A DNA stretch of 64,000 bases, from NCBI RefSeq assembly GCF_001547895.1, contig NZ_AP014627.1, positions 5,707,501-5,771,500 of the forward strand. The letters are read 5' to 3'. Origin of the DNA: Pseudomonas sp. Os17. GTDB lineage: Bacteria > Pseudomonadota > Gammaproteobacteria > Pseudomonadales > Pseudomonadaceae. Of the stretch, positions 20,932 through 31,855 are shown piece after piece. Position 1 is the first letter of the stretch; each line of letters begins with the position of its first letter. Made by a program: the position numbers and the translations under genes. Under the pieces are notes generated by a model. The model made no database searches, was not told the origin of the DNA, and saw nothing but the letters and a program-made list of their open reading frames with translations.

Positions 20932-21549
20932 ATGTTTTTGCGCCACTTCATTGTTTTCAGCTTCATCGCCCTGCTGGCCGGCTGCGCCGGCTTTGGCGCC
21001 CGTGAATCAGTCCAGGGCCAGGGCAACCCCGCCCAATGGCGCCAGCACAAGGATCAGCTGACCGGCCTCGATGGCTGGCAGATCAACGGCAAGATCGGCA
21101 TCCGCGCGCCCAAGGATTCCGGGAGCGGCACGCTGTTCTGGCTGCAACGCCAGGATTATTACGACATCCGCCTCTCCGGCCCGCTGGGTCGCGGCGCGGC
21201 TCGCCTGACCGGGCGCCCCGGCCAGGTCAGCCTGGAAGTGGCCAACCAGGGCCGCTATGAAGCCACCAGCCCGGAAACCCTGCTTGAAGAACAGCTCGGC
21301 TGGAAACTGCCGGTTTCTCACCTGGCCTGGTGGGTTCGTGGCCTGCCCGCCCCCGACAGCAAGAGCCGCCTGACCCTGGACGGCGACAGCCACCTGGCCA
21401 GCCTGGAACAGGATGGCTGGCAAGTGGAATACAGCAGCTATTCCGAGCAGAACGGCTACTGGCTGCCCGAACGCATCAAACTGCATGGCAGCGACCTTGA
21501 CGTCACCCTGGTGATCAAGGAATGGCAGCCGCGCAAGCTGGGGCAGTGA
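20932..21549 (+). CDS. lolB: Outer-membrane lipoprotein insertion protein LolB
   Basis: 205 residues with lipobox LAGC (Cys18) and LolB features: [22 protein letters not shown] and, later, [11 protein letters not shown]. LolB accepts lipoproteins from LolA and inserts them in the outer membrane. The ispE start lies 6 bases downstream, an arrangement common in Pseudomonas (lolB-ispE-tRNA-prs). Confidence 0.95.
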   Translation: MFLRHFIVFSFIALLAGCAGFGARESVQGQGNPAQWRQHKDQLTGLDGWQINGKIGIRAPKDSGSGTLFWLQRQDYYDIRLSGPLGRGAARLTGRPGQVSLEVANQGRYEATSPETLLEEQLGWKLPVSHLAWWVRGLPAPDSKSRLTLDGDSHLASLEQDGWQVEYSSYSEQNGYWLPERIKLHGSDLDVTLVIKEWQPRKLGQ

Positions 21550-21555
21550 CCGAGC

Positions 21556-22401
21556 ATGGAAAAACTGACCCTGCCCTCCCCGGCCAAGCTCAATCTGATG
21601 CTGCATATCCTCGGTCGCCGTGAAGACGGTTATCACGAGCTGCAGACCCTGTTCCAGTTCCTCGACTACGGCGATGAAATCACCTTCGCCCTGCGTGACG
21701 ACGGCGTCATTCGCCTGCACACCGACTTCCCGGGGGTGCCCCACGACAGCAACCTGATCGTCAAGGCGGCGAAAAAGCTGCAGGAACAATCCGGCTGCAC
21801 CCAGGGCATCGATATCTGGATCGACAAGATCCTGCCCATGGGCGGCGGCATCGGCGGCGGCAGCTCCAACGCCGCCACAACCCTGCTGGGTCTGAATCAT
21901 CTCTGGCAACTGGGCTGGGATGAAGACCGCCTCGCGGCACTGGGATTGACCCTGGGGGCCGACGTTCCGGTTTTCGTACGCGGCCGCGCAGCGTTCGCCG
22001 AAGGCGTAGGGGAAAAACTCAGCCCTGAATTTCCGGAAGAACCCTGGTATCTGGTACTGGTCCCGCAAGTGTCTGTAAGTACAGCAGAAATTTTTTCAGA
22101 TCCGCTGTTGACACGTGACACTCCGCCCATTAAAGTGCGCCCCGTTCCCAAGGGAAACAGCAGAAATGACTGCCTTCCGGTAGTCGCAAGGCGTTACCCA
22201 GAAGTACGTAACGCATTGAATTTGCTAGGTAAATTTACCGAAGCAAAACTGACTGGAACTGGAAGTTGTGTGTTTGGGGGCTTCCCAAGCAAAGCTGAAG
22301 CTGATAAAGTCTCGGCCCTTCTTACAGAGACCCTTACAGGGTTTGTAGCAAAAGGAAGCAACGTTTCGATGTTGCATCGCAAGCTGCAAGGTCTGCTCTA
22401 A
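21556..22401 (+). CDS. ispE: 4-diphosphocytidyl-2-C-methyl-D-erythritol kinase
   Basis: 281 residues. GHMP-kinase motifs: [22 protein letters not shown] at the N terminus and the ATP loop [17 protein letters not shown] around residue 95-111. It phosphorylates CDP-ME in the MEP isoprenoid pathway. The last third of the gene (from about 22070) uses noticeably more A/T-ending codons (GTA, AGT, TTT, AAA) than the first two thirds, although the protein remains intact. tRNA-Gln follows 36 bases later. Confidence 0.95.
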   Translation: MEKLTLPSPAKLNLMLHILGRREDGYHELQTLFQFLDYGDEITFALRDDGVIRLHTDFPGVPHDSNLIVKAAKKLQEQSGCTQGIDIWIDKILPMGGGIGGGSSNAATTLLGLNHLWQLGWDEDRLAALGLTLGADVPVFVRGRAAFAEGVGEKLSPEFPEEPWYLVLVPQVSVSTAEIFSDPLLTRDTPPIKVRPVPKGNSRNDCLPVVARRYPEVRNALNLLGKFTEAKLTGTGSCVFGGFPSKAEADKVSALLTETLTGFVAKGSNVSMLHRKLQGLL

Positions 22402-22437
22402 AGGAATCGAGTATCAGGTACTCGAAGCAACAGATAC

Positions 22438-22512
22438 AGGGGCGTCGCCAAGCGGTAAGGCAGCAGGTTTTGATCCTGCCATGCGTTGGTTCGAATCCAG
22501 CCGCCCCTGCCA
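22438..22512 (+). tRNA. tRNA-Gln (anticodon TTG)
   Basis: A 75-base cloverleaf: acceptor arm AGGGGCG pairs with CGCCCCT, the D arm contains AAGCGGTAAGGC, and the anticodon stem GCAGG/CCTGC closes the loop TTTTGAT with TTG at 22470-22472. The T arm is GTTGG-TTCGAAT-CCAGC and CCA is encoded. It lies between ispE and prs, the usual location in Pseudomonas. Confidence 0.97.
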
Positions 22513-22559
22513 TTTTCCTATATTCATCCAGGTATACCCTCAGCCTTCAGGTACTGCGC

Positions 22560-23501
22560 GTGTCCAAGATGATGGTCTTTACGGGGAACGCTAACCCCGA
22601 TCTGGCTCGGCGTGTAGTACGTCAGCTGCATATCCCTCTCGGTGACATCTCTGTTGGAAAATTCTCCGACGGCGAAATTACTGCCGAGATCAATGAAAAT
22701 GTCCGCGGTAAAGACGTTTTCATTATTCAGCCGACTTGCGCTCCGACCAACGATAACCTGATGGAACTCGTCGTGATGGCTGATGCCTTCCGCCGCTCCT
22801 CAGCGACTCGTATCACTGCTGTTATTCCTTATTTTGGTTATGCCCGTCAGGATCGCCGTCCGCGTTCCGCACGTGTGGCTATCAGCGCGAAAGTCGTCGC
22901 TGACATGCTTACCGTAGTCGGCATCGACCGTGTTCTCACGGTTGATCTGCATGCTGACCAGATTCAGGGCTTCTTCGATATTCCGGTAGATAACATCTAC
23001 GGCTCCCCGGTTCTGGTGGATGACATCGAAGACCAGCGTTTCGAAAACTTGATGATCGTGTCCCCGGACATTGGCGGCGTCGTGCGTGCACGTGCCGTGG
23101 CCAAGTCCCTGGGCGTTGATCTCGGGATCATCGACAAGCGTCGTGAGAAAGCCAATCACTCCGAAGTGATGCATATCATCGGCGACGTCGAAGGACGCAC
23201 CTGCATTCTGGTCGATGACATGGTCGATACCGCCGGCACCCTGTGCCACGCGGCCAAGGCCCTGAAAGAGCATGGCGCAGCCAAGGTCTTTGCCTACTGC
23301 ACACACCCTGTGCTGTCGGGCCGGGCCATCGAAAACATTGAAAATTCCGTGCTGGACGAGCTGGTGGTGACCAACACCATCCCGCTGTCCGCTGCAGCAC
23401 AAGCCTGTGCGCGTATCCGCCAACTGGATATCGCACCGGTTGTTGCCGAGGCGGTCCGCCGCATCAGCAATGAAGAATCGATCAGCGCGATGTTCCGCTA
23501 G
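22560..23501 (+). CDS. prs: Ribose-phosphate pyrophosphokinase
   Basis: 313 residues from a GTG start ([19 protein letters not shown]), which gives the standard length; a longer in-frame reading would begin inside the tRNA. ATP-binding and catalytic segments: [35 protein letters not shown] and the PRPP motif [13 protein letters not shown]. It makes PRPP from ribose-5-phosphate and ATP. Codon use is less GC-biased than neighbours, as expected for a highly expressed gene. A strong terminator follows at 23540. Confidence 0.97.
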   Translation: MSKMMVFTGNANPDLARRVVRQLHIPLGDISVGKFSDGEITAEINENVRGKDVFIIQPTCAPTNDNLMELVVMADAFRRSSATRITAVIPYFGYARQDRRPRSARVAISAKVVADMLTVVGIDRVLTVDLHADQIQGFFDIPVDNIYGSPVLVDDIEDQRFENLMIVSPDIGGVVRARAVAKSLGVDLGIIDKRREKANHSEVMHIIGDVEGRTCILVDDMVDTAGTLCHAAKALKEHGAAKVFAYCTHPVLSGRAIENIENSVLDELVVTNTIPLSAAAQACARIRQLDIAPVVAEAVRRISNEESISAMFR

Positions 23502-23539
23502 GGGCTAGTCCCCGGTAAAACATCCCGATGACGAAAAGC

Positions 23540-23575
23540 GCCCCGTCCCAACTTCTGTTGGGACGGGGCTTTTTT
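23540..23575 (+). terminator. Rho-independent terminator after prs
   Basis: A perfect 13-bp stem (23540-23552 with 23557-23569; arm GCCCCGTCCCAAC) closed by a TTCT loop is followed by six T residues (23570-23575). It lies 39 bases after the prs stop and before rplY. Confidence 0.95.
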
Positions 23576-23640
23576 GCCCATATCGCCTTTAGCGCTGGTC
23601 GCAAACGCTGGGGCGAGTGTGGTTATTTTGGAGATACAAC

Positions 23641-24240
23641 ATGAACGATTTTACTCTGAATGCTGAACTGCGTTCCGACCTGGGGAAAGGTGCGAGCCGC
23701 CGCCTGCGTCGTCTCGCAAGCCTGGTTCCAGCTGTAGTCTACGGTGGCGACAAAGCCCCTGAGTCCATCAGCATGCTGGCCAAAGAAGTGGCCAAGCTGC
23801 TGGAAAACGAAGCTGCCTACAGCCACATCATCGAGCTGAACGTTGGTGGCACCAAGCAGAACGTCGTGATCAAGGCCCTGCAACGTCACCCTGCCAAAGG
23901 CCACGTGCTGCACGCTGACTTCGTACGCGTAGTTGCCGGTCAGAAACTGACCGCCATGGTTCCAGTGCACCTGATCAACGAAGCGGCACCGATCAAGAAA
24001 GGCGGCGAAATCTTCCGCGCTACCACCGAGATCGAAGTTTCCTGCCTGCCGAAAGACCTGCCTGAGTTCATCGAAGTCGACATGACCGAGACCGACATCG
24101 GCACCGTGATCCACCTGTCCAACCTCACCGCTCCTAAAGGCGTTGAGTTTGTTGCTCTGGCGCACGGCAACGACCTGGCAGTAGCCAACGTCTACGCACC
24201 ACGTGTTGCTTCTGAGAAAGAAGAAGGCGCAGCAGAGTAA
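23641..24240 (+). CDS. rplY: 50S ribosomal protein L25/CTC (general stress protein form)
   Basis: 199 residues from the ATG giving [24 protein letters not shown], the family N terminus. The N-terminal L25 domain binds 5S rRNA; the C-terminal extension (from about residue 95, TL5/CTC type) is acidic at its end (EKEEGAAE). GGAGAT precedes the start by a few bases. It follows the prs terminator and precedes pth, as in other gammaproteobacteria. Confidence 0.96.
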   Translation: MNDFTLNAELRSDLGKGASRRLRRLASLVPAVVYGGDKAPESISMLAKEVAKLLENEAAYSHIIELNVGGTKQNVVIKALQRHPAKGHVLHADFVRVVAGQKLTAMVPVHLINEAAPIKKGGEIFRATTEIEVSCLPKDLPEFIEVDMTETDIGTVIHLSNLTAPKGVEFVALAHGNDLAVANVYAPRVASEKEEGAAE

Positions 24241-24408
24241 TTCACTCTGACGCCGGAGTTGAGCGGAACACATCGCGGACTGGAACGTAGCGAGAAAGCG
24301 GGCGAGAACGCGAAGTTTGCCGCAAGGCAACCAAGCTTTTGTCGTCCCCTTTCGCCGTAGCACCGGTTGCGGCGATGTTATCCACCACTCCAAAGAAGGG
24401 CCCCTATC

Positions 24409-24993
24409 GTGACTGCCATCAAACTGATCGTTGGCCTGGGTAATCCAGGCGCCGAATACGAACAGACCCGGCATAACGCAGGGGCCCTTTTTGTTGAGCG
24501 CATCGCCGAGAAACAAGGTGTCAACCTTGTCGCCGATCGCAAATATTTCGGCCTGACCGGGCGCTTCAGTCACCAGGGTCAGGACATTCGTCTGTTGATT
24601 CCCACCACCTACATGAACCGCAGCGGCCAGGCCGTGGCGGCGCTTGCCGGCTTCTTCCGCATCAAGCCGGAAGAAATCCTGGTGGCCCACGACGAACTCG
24701 ACTTGCCTCCCGGCGTCGCCAAGCTCAAGACCGGCGGCGGGCATGGCGGGCACAACGGACTGCGGGACATCATCGCGCAGCTCGGCAATCAGAATACCTT
24801 TCACCGCCTGCGGCTCGGCATCGGCCACCCAGGTGTTGCCAGTATGGTTTCAAACTTTGTCCTGGGTCGTGCGCCACGCGCCGAACAGGAAAAACTCGAT
24901 GCCAGCATCGATTTTGCCCTCGGCGTGCTGCCGGATATCTTCGCCGGTGAATGGAACCGCGCGATGAAAAACCTGCACAGCCAGAAGGCCTGA
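24409..24993 (+). CDS. pth: Peptidyl-tRNA hydrolase
   Basis: 194 residues from the GTG start ([25 protein letters not shown]). The catalytic His is in the TRHNAG motif; N-site motifs [14 protein letters not shown] and [27 protein letters not shown] are intact. It recycles peptidyl-tRNAs released from ribosomes. The 168-base gap from rplY shows no strong hairpin, so read-through from rplY is possible; ychF starts 23 bases downstream. Confidence 0.97.
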   Translation: MTAIKLIVGLGNPGAEYEQTRHNAGALFVERIAEKQGVNLVADRKYFGLTGRFSHQGQDIRLLIPTTYMNRSGQAVAALAGFFRIKPEEILVAHDELDLPPGVAKLKTGGGHGGHNGLRDIIAQLGNQNTFHRLRLGIGHPGVASMVSNFVLGRAPRAEQEKLDASIDFALGVLPDIFAGEWNRAMKNLHSQKA

Positions 24994-25016
24994 CTCTACT
25001 CCTCGGGGAATACACC

Positions 25017-26117
25017 ATGGGATTCAATTGCGGCATCGTCGGCCTGCCTAACGTCGGCAAGTCCACCCTGTTCAACGCCCTGACCAAGTCCGGGATCGCG
25101 GCCGAGAACTTCCCCTTCTGCACCATCGAGCCCAACAGCGGTATCGTGCCGATGCCCGATCCGCGCCTGGACGCCCTGGCGGCGATCGTCGTGCCGGAGC
25201 GCGTGCTGCCGACCACCATGGAGTTCGTCGACATCGCCGGCCTGGTGGCCGGTGCCTCGAAAGGTGAAGGCCTGGGTAACAAGTTCCTGGCCAACATCCG
25301 CGAAACCGATGCCATTGCCCACGTGGTCCGCTGCTTCGAAGACGACAACGTGATCCACGTGTCCAACAGCGTCGACCCCAAGCGCGACATCGAGATCATC
25401 GACCTGGAGCTGATCTTCGCCGACCTCGACAGCTGCGAGAAACAGCTGCAGAAAGTCGCTCGCAATGCCAAGGGCGGCGACAAGGATGCCGTGGCCCAGA
25501 AAGCCCTGCTGGAGCAACTGATCGCCCACTTCACCGAAGGCAAGCCGGCCCGCAGCCTGATGAAGGACATGAGCAGCGATGAGAAGCTGATCATCCGCGG
25601 CTTCCACCTGCTGACCACCAAGCCGGTGATGTACATCGCCAACGTTGCCGAAGACGGCTTCGAGAACAACCCGCTGCTGGACGTGGTCAAGGCCATCGCC
25701 GAAGAAGAAGGCGCCATGGTGGTGCCGGTGTGCAACAAGATCGAAGCGGAAATCGCCGAGCTTGAAGACGGCGAAGAAAAGGACATGTTCCTCGAGGCCC
25801 TGGGCCTGGAAGAGCCTGGCCTGAACCGAGTGATCCGCGCTGGCTACGAAATGCTCAACCTGCAGACCTACTTCACCGCCGGGGTGAAGGAAGTTCGCGC
25901 CTGGACCGTGCGTGTCGGTGCCACCGCGCCACAAGCGGCCGCCGTGATCCACACCGACTTCGAGAAAGGCTTCATCCGCGCCGAAGTCATCGCCTACAAC
26001 GACTTCATCCAGTTCAAGGGTGAAGCCGGTGCCAAGGAAGCTGGTAAATGGCGCCTGGAAGGCAAGGAATACATCGTCAAGGATGGCGACGTGATGCACT
26101 TCCGCTTCAACGTGTAA
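25017..26117 (+). CDS. ychF: Redox-regulated GTPase/ATPase YchF
   Basis: 366 residues, exact family length, from [20 protein letters not shown]. The G1 motif GLPNVGKST (8-16), switch-region [20 protein letters not shown] and the C-terminal TGS domain ([20 protein letters not shown]) are clear. YchF/OLA1 proteins bind ATP and interact with ribosomes; in bacteria they affect oxidative-stress responses. A terminator-like hairpin follows at 26180. Confidence 0.97.
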   Translation: MGFNCGIVGLPNVGKSTLFNALTKSGIAAENFPFCTIEPNSGIVPMPDPRLDALAAIVVPERVLPTTMEFVDIAGLVAGASKGEGLGNKFLANIRETDAIAHVVRCFEDDNVIHVSNSVDPKRDIEIIDLELIFADLDSCEKQLQKVARNAKGGDKDAVAQKALLEQLIAHFTEGKPARSLMKDMSSDEKLIIRGFHLLTTKPVMYIANVAEDGFENNPLLDVVKAIAEEEGAMVVPVCNKIEAEIAELEDGEEKDMFLEALGLEEPGLNRVIRAGYEMLNLQTYFTAGVKEVRAWTVRVGATAPQAAAVIHTDFEKGFIRAEVIAYNDFIQFKGEAGAKEAGKWRLEGKEYIVKDGDVMHFRFNV

Positions 26118-26179
26118 AACCTGGATAGCCTTTCAGGAGATGTCTGCGGATTGCCTCAGACGCCTGAAAACCCCGTGGG

Positions 26180-26204
26180 AGCCCCGATTTTCGGGGCTTC
26201 TTCG
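26180..26204 (+). terminator. Terminator-like hairpin after ychF
   Basis: An 8-bp stem AGCCCCGA (26180-26187) with TCGGGGCT (26191-26198) and a TTT loop is followed by a T-rich TCTTCGTTTC tract, 62 bases after the ychF stop. The interrupted T tract makes it moderate. Confidence 0.75.
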
Positions 26205-26292
26205 TTTCTACAGCGTGCATGAGGCTCCTGCCCCCTACGCAACAGACGACTGCGCAGGTGCATGCGTTTTGGGGGGCTTGGGCCTTGTCGGG

Positions 26293-27180
26293 CTACAGTT
26301 GCGCCGCGTAGGTCTTGGCTTTCTTCGGCGTGACACCGTAGCGTTGCTTGTAGGCCTTGATGAAGTGGGAGGTATTTTCATATCCCACCTCCACAGCCGC
26401 GTCGGTGACGGAATAATCTCTAGCCGTCAGCAGTTGATGCGCGATATCGAGTTTTCTTTCGATGATCCAGCGGTTCGGGGTGGTGTCGTAGCTGCGCCTG
26501 AAGTCGCGAATAAAGGTCGACACGCTGCGTCCAGTCAGCAGGGCATAGTCTTCAATCTTCAGCTTGTGGGAATAGTACTGCTCCATGAAGTCGGTGATCG
26601 GCCGGCGCTTATGGCTGCCGCCGCAGGACAGCTCACGCAGGAAACGCAAGGACTTGTCCCGGATAGCGATCAGGTGCAGTAGTTCGAGCAGTTTCAACTC
26701 CAGCAACGCGTCGGAACCCTCCGCGCCCTTGTAGACATAGTTCAGAGAGTCGATATAACGCCGAATCTGTTCGTTAGCGTGCAGGGTATAAGTGCCGTGC
26801 ACGCTTTTCTGCAGGCCGTCGGCGTGCAAGTTGCCTGCACCGGCCGCGCTCGACAGGTATTTGGCGATCAGCTTGTCGTCAAAAAACAACAGCAGCGCCT
26901 CGAAGATATCGTTGCCGGTAACGTAGTCCGATACCGTGTAAACACCTTTGGAGAGGAATATCAGATGATTCTCGTCGACGACATGGGCCATGGCGTCATA
27001 GTCGCGAATAATCTGCTTGCCCTGCTTTATATAGACGATCAACGGCGTGGCGATATAGATCGCCTTGTTTTCCAGGTTCGTTTCAAGGGTTTTATGCAGG
27101 ATGGACGAACGACCGTCAGCGAGGATCGGCTTTACGTTGCGCATCGAATAAAGCGCCGCCGGTACTACTTCGAGTGTCAT
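26293..27180 (-). CDS. AraC-family transcriptional regulator
   Basis: 295 residues. The N-terminal two thirds resemble the ligand/oligomerisation region of ExsA-like AraC proteins (ILHKTLETNLENKAIYIATP, then ENHLIFLSKGVYTVSDY). The C-terminal double HTH is clear: LLTGRSVSTFIRDFRRSYDTTPNRWIIERKL and the final DAAVEVGYENTSHFIKAYKQRYGVTPKKAK. It is richer in Ile, Lys and Asn than neighbouring proteins, suggesting accessory origin. The only same-strand neighbour is the ABM monooxygenase gene upstream, its likely partner; no type III secretion genes are near. Confidence 0.87.
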   Translation of the reverse strand: MTLEVVPAALYSMRNVKPILADGRSSILHKTLETNLENKAIYIATPLIVYIKQGKQIIRDYDAMAHVVDENHLIFLSKGVYTVSDYVTGNDIFEALLLFFDDKLIAKYLSSAAGAGNLHADGLQKSVHGTYTLHANEQIRRYIDSLNYVYKGAEGSDALLELKLLELLHLIAIRDKSLRFLRELSCGGSHKRRPITDFMEQYYSHKLKIEDYALLTGRSVSTFIRDFRRSYDTTPNRWIIERKLDIAHQLLTARDYSVTDAAVEVGYENTSHFIKAYKQRYGVTPKKAKTYAAQL

Positions 27181-27385
27181 TGCTATGGTTTCTCAACAAA
27201 TGGGCCGCCCCATTTGCACAGGGCGCTATCCAGCAGCGCGACATACTGCTGTCCAAACGGCCAGGACGTTCGGGACGGAACAGGAGTTGGGGAAAATAGC
27301 AGAAAACACATAACAGCCAGTAGCGCATGCCTGCCCAAGATGGCGCCGGAGTCGTCGCACACGCCCTGCCGCTGACGTTACGCCA

Positions 27386-27673
27386 TCAAACTTCGCTGAA
27401 GTAACCGCTGACCGGCGCACTGCTCAGATGCTCGACGATAAGGCTCCACTGACCGCTCGAGATCATCTGCTCGACGTGGGCGCCGTGCACTTCCCGCGAA
27501 TCCCAGGCTTCCACCAGCGTGAACGCGAGTGGATCTTCCAAGTGGTTGAGGATCCTGACTGTTTGGCAACCGTCCACCTTCGGCAGATTGAGCTTAACGT
27601 CGTTCATGATGTCCTTGAACGATTGCAGCTTTTCTTCTTTGACATTGAAGCTGATGACAAGATTGACGGACAT
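27386..27673 (-). CDS. Antibiotic-biosynthesis-monooxygenase (ABM) domain protein
   Basis: 95 residues forming one ABM-type dimeric ferredoxin-like domain: MSVNLVISFNVKEEKLQSFKDI, then CQTVRILNHLEDPLAFTLVEAWDS and HVEQMISSGQWSLIVEHLSS. Such domains oxidise quinols, AI-2-like compounds or polyketide anthrones, or degrade haem. No haem-ligand or substrate-specific feature can be assigned. It is preceded by an AT-rich 545-base gap and followed by the AraC regulator on the same strand, with a 205-base gap. Substrate unknown. Confidence 0.8.
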   Translation of the reverse strand: MSVNLVISFNVKEEKLQSFKDIMNDVKLNLPKVDGCQTVRILNHLEDPLAFTLVEAWDSREVHGAHVEQMISSGQWSLIVEHLSSAPVSGYFSEV

Positions 27674-28218
27674 ATTAGTTCTCCAGTTTTATTCAACTAA
27701 AAACAACTTCGTCGATAGCAGGAACAGTCGATTGCTGATTCGACCTGGCGCAAATAGTTCGCCATGCAAGCAACCACTCTATATATGGTTAAACAATGAA
27801 AATGATTGAAAATGTTTAAAAATGCGCGATTCCAGTCACTCTTGTTTTTTTCTTGCGGGGCGGCCGATGGCATACGCCGCCTGCGGGAACAAAGAGTCCG
27901 GCGTGGTTCAAATGCGTTCGAAGTTGGGTGACACGGGCGAGCGGTATACGTCCACTAAAGCAATTGAGCCTTGATGATTTGACAGTCCGTGATTCGCTCT
28001 CTGGGTGACTGATCCGCCGGACGGCTGGCAAACCACGCATCAAGACCTGAAAAAGAGTAGCCGGCATCTAAATGTATTCGCGGGTGGCCATATTGCTGAT
28101 TCCCGCGCAGGCATCCCTTCAGTCACGGCCCTTGCAGCCTCGACGTGCGGATTAACCTGCCCACCCTTCAGCCCCATTGCCCGGCAATGGGGCTGACTCC
28201 CCTGCCCCATCCAGCGGC
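27674..28218. other. AT-rich intergenic gap of 545 bases
   Basis: No convincing gene is seen. The part next to the ABM gene (about 27680-27830) is unusually AT-rich for this genome and has repeated GAAAATG/AAAATG units near 27800. A perfect 11-bp hairpin (AGCCCCATTGC at 28170-28180 with its complement at 28184-28194) lies just past the end of the receptor gene and may stop its transcript, although no T tract follows. The AT-rich part probably holds the promoter of the ABM gene. Confidence 0.5.
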
Positions 28219-30273
28219 CTAGAAGTAAGTGGTCGCCCCCGCGAAGAACGCCCGTCCAGGCACGTAGAAGTTGGTCGATCCGTCCCGCAGGTCCTTGTCC
28301 ATCAGGTTCTGTACCCCGCCGTTCAGGGTCAGCCACTGGGTCACCGCCAGATTCGCCGTCAGGTCGTAGGTGGTGTAGGACTGCACGAAGTCATTGCCCA
28401 AACCCCGCTGCTTGCCAACGTGCTGCGCCGACAGTTCGGTGCTCAAACGGTCGTTGATCTGCCAGTCCAGCGCGCTGAATGCCGACAGCTTGGGCGAGCT
28501 GATCAGATCTTCGCCGGTGCTCAGGTTCCGGCTTTCCAGCATGTAGGTGGCGTTGGTGCGCCACGTCACGGAATCCCCCAGCGGCACCCGGGCGGTGCCT
28601 TCCCAGCCACGGGTGCGGGCCTTGTCGACGTTTTCCAGCATGGTCCACCAGCGGCCCTGGTACTGGCCCAGCGGGCCGTATTCGATCTTGTCGGTGAAGT
28701 CGGTGTGGAAGTAGGTCAGGCCGGCCTCCCAGCCGTCATGATCGAACGACAGGCCGATTTCCTTGTTGGTGCTGGTTTCCGGTGTCAGGTTCGGGTTGCC
28801 CGCCATCCAGCAACTGCCGCCGCCATAACCCAACGGACGCAACGAACCACAACCACGGCCTCCGGACTCGGTCGCCGCACCTGCACTGCCTTCCTTCAGG
28901 CTCGGCGCACGAAAGCCCTTGGACACACCGCCGCGCACGGTCCAGTCCGGATGCGGGTGATAGACCACGTAAGCCCGCGGACTGTTGTGGTTGCCGTACT
29001 TGTCGCTGTGGTCGAAACGGTTGCCCAGGGTCAGGGACAGGTTGTCCAGCAGGAACAGTTCATCCTCGATAAAGGCCGCCGAATAATCGCCCTTCAAGGT
29101 CGAGCCATTGACCGGCGTGCCCTGGTAATCCACGGGCACGGTACCAAGGGTGTTGGTGTTGGTCAGTTCCTCACGCTTCCATTGCCCGCCCAGCGTCAGG
29201 CGCTGGTCCACCAGCAGTTCGAAGGGCATGTTGAGGCTGCCTTCGACGATCTTTTCTTCGGAGTTGGCCTTACCCACGTCCAGGTCGTTGCGGTACTTGT
29301 TCAGGTAGGCATCGAGCTTGGAGGTGCCGAAACTCCAGTCGCCGCTGTGGGACAGGATGTAGCTGTCGCGGGTCAGGCGGCTGGGGCCGAAGGCGCCACC
29401 AATGGTTTCGTCCCAATCACCAAAGGTCTTCTTCGATGACCAGGCATGCTCAACGCCATGCACCGCCTCGAAGGACAGGCTCTGCGCTTCGTTGATCTGC
29501 CAGTCCAGCAGGGCATTGACGCTCTGGTCCTTGGAGCCGCCGGCGCCGTCGTCGTACATGAAATCGCCCTGGGCATCGCGCCGCGCCGCGACCTCATCCG
29601 CCGCCCGCCGCGTCACGTTGGCGCCCAGGCGCAGGCCCAGGGACTCGGTCAACGGGCCCGCCGCATTCACGCTGTACTGGGTGGTCTGGCCCCGGTCGGA
29701 GTCCTTGGGCACGGTGATGTTGGTGCTGGCCGAACCGGTCCAGGTGCGCGAGACCTTGCGCGTGATGATGTTGATCACCCCGCCCATGGCGTCCGAGCCA
29801 TACAACGATGACATCGGCCCCCGCACGATCTCGATGCGCTCGATCATGTTCGGCGAGATCCAGTTCAGGTCCTGGCGCGCCAGGTCGCGGCGATAACTCA
29901 GGTCGGCGGAGCTGCCGACCCGTTTGCCGTCCACCAGAATCAGCGTGTACTTGTCGTCCAGGCCCCGCAGCTTGATCTTCGACTGCTCGCCCACCGGGCC
30001 GAAACCACCGGTCACACCCGGCACCCGGCGCAGCAGGGTGTTGAGGTCGTAGACCGGCTGGCGCTCGATTTCCTCACGGGTAATGACGCTGACGCTGGCC
30101 GGAGCATCCTTGAGGTCCGTGGCGCCACCGGTAGCGGTGACAAACGCAGTGTCCAGTTCCAACGGCGCCGGCTTGGTCTCTTCTGGCGTCGCGCCGGCCT
30201 GCGCCAGCGGAGGCAACAGGCCGACACCGGCGCTGAGCAGAAGCGAATGGAACAGGCAGGAGCTGACTTTCAT
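28219..30273 (-). CDS. TonB-dependent ferric-catecholate-type receptor (CirA/FepA-like)
   Basis: 684 residues from MKVSSCLFHSLLLSAG, with a signal peptide cut after LAQA. A start 15 codons upstream is possible, but this one gives a normal signal. The plug domain (about 45-160) has a TonB-box-like DTAFVTATGG, LRRVPGVTGGFGP and MIERIEIVRGPMSSLYGSDAMGGVINIITRK. A 22-strand barrel follows, ending in aromatic Phe (GATTYF). The family imports ferric catecholates. The gene stands alone and has a Fur-like box 68 bases upstream. Confidence 0.88.
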   Translation of the reverse strand: MKVSSCLFHSLLLSAGVGLLPPLAQAGATPEETKPAPLELDTAFVTATGGATDLKDAPASVSVITREEIERQPVYDLNTLLRRVPGVTGGFGPVGEQSKIKLRGLDDKYTLILVDGKRVGSSADLSYRRDLARQDLNWISPNMIERIEIVRGPMSSLYGSDAMGGVINIITRKVSRTWTGSASTNITVPKDSDRGQTTQYSVNAAGPLTESLGLRLGANVTRRAADEVAARRDAQGDFMYDDGAGGSKDQSVNALLDWQINEAQSLSFEAVHGVEHAWSSKKTFGDWDETIGGAFGPSRLTRDSYILSHSGDWSFGTSKLDAYLNKYRNDLDVGKANSEEKIVEGSLNMPFELLVDQRLTLGGQWKREELTNTNTLGTVPVDYQGTPVNGSTLKGDYSAAFIEDELFLLDNLSLTLGNRFDHSDKYGNHNSPRAYVVYHPHPDWTVRGGVSKGFRAPSLKEGSAGAATESGGRGCGSLRPLGYGGGSCWMAGNPNLTPETSTNKEIGLSFDHDGWEAGLTYFHTDFTDKIEYGPLGQYQGRWWTMLENVDKARTRGWEGTARVPLGDSVTWRTNATYMLESRNLSTGEDLISSPKLSAFSALDWQINDRLSTELSAQHVGKQRGLGNDFVQSYTTYDLTANLAVTQWLTLNGGVQNLMDKDLRDGSTNFYVPGRAFFAGATTYF

Positions 30274-30340
30274 GACAAACGATCCTTGTCGATTCAATGC
30301 ACCTTGGTGGTGCATCAAGGGAGAGGGGATCGAAGTGTAA

Positions 30341-30355
30341 TGCTAATAAATATCA
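30341..30355 (-). promoter_or_regulatory. Fur-like box upstream of the receptor
   Basis: TGCTAAT-A-AATATCA matches the 7-1-7 Fur consensus (TGATAAT-N-ATTATCA) at 13 of 15 positions. It lies in an AT-rich stretch 68 bases upstream of the receptor start, a position suited to repression of a promoter reading into that gene when iron is sufficient. Confidence 0.65.
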
Positions 30356-30475
30356 TTTAGAAATAGGAATGTTTCTCGACCGATACCTTTCGGCCCATGC
30401 CCCTGTGCAAACACGGCCCCGCCACCACCCCCTTTCGCGAGCGATGACAAGGCCGATGCCGATACCGCCGAAGGC

Positions 30476-31675
<1,200 letters not shown>

Positions 31676-31855
31676 TCAAGGGCATTCCAGTCACCGTGCA
31701 GGCGAAATCCGGAATTTATGGTTATTGTTGTACCCCTGCATTTTTGCCGACAAAAATCGCAGTAAATGGTGATAAACCAACGTAAAAATGCACTTTTGCA
31801 AACAGCGTTCGATTATCGAGCACTCCAGCCACCCCGTCGCGACAGGTCGCCTCCG

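Noticed and set aside
22470..22559. Upstream extension of prs into tRNA-Gln
   Set aside because: It would begin inside the tRNA; the GTG at 22560 gives the exact family N terminus and length.
26293..27180. AraC protein as ExsA of a type III secretion system
   Set aside because: The N-terminal resemblance is only partial and no exsC/D/E or secretion genes are nearby.
27816..28067. 83-codon minus-strand frame in the AT-rich gap
   Set aside because: No ribosome site, no family resemblance, and position inside a likely regulatory gap; not supported as a gene.
28177..29439. 420-codon plus-strand frame over the CirA-like receptor
   Set aside because: Antisense to a gene with full plug and barrel motifs; no ribosome site or family motif.
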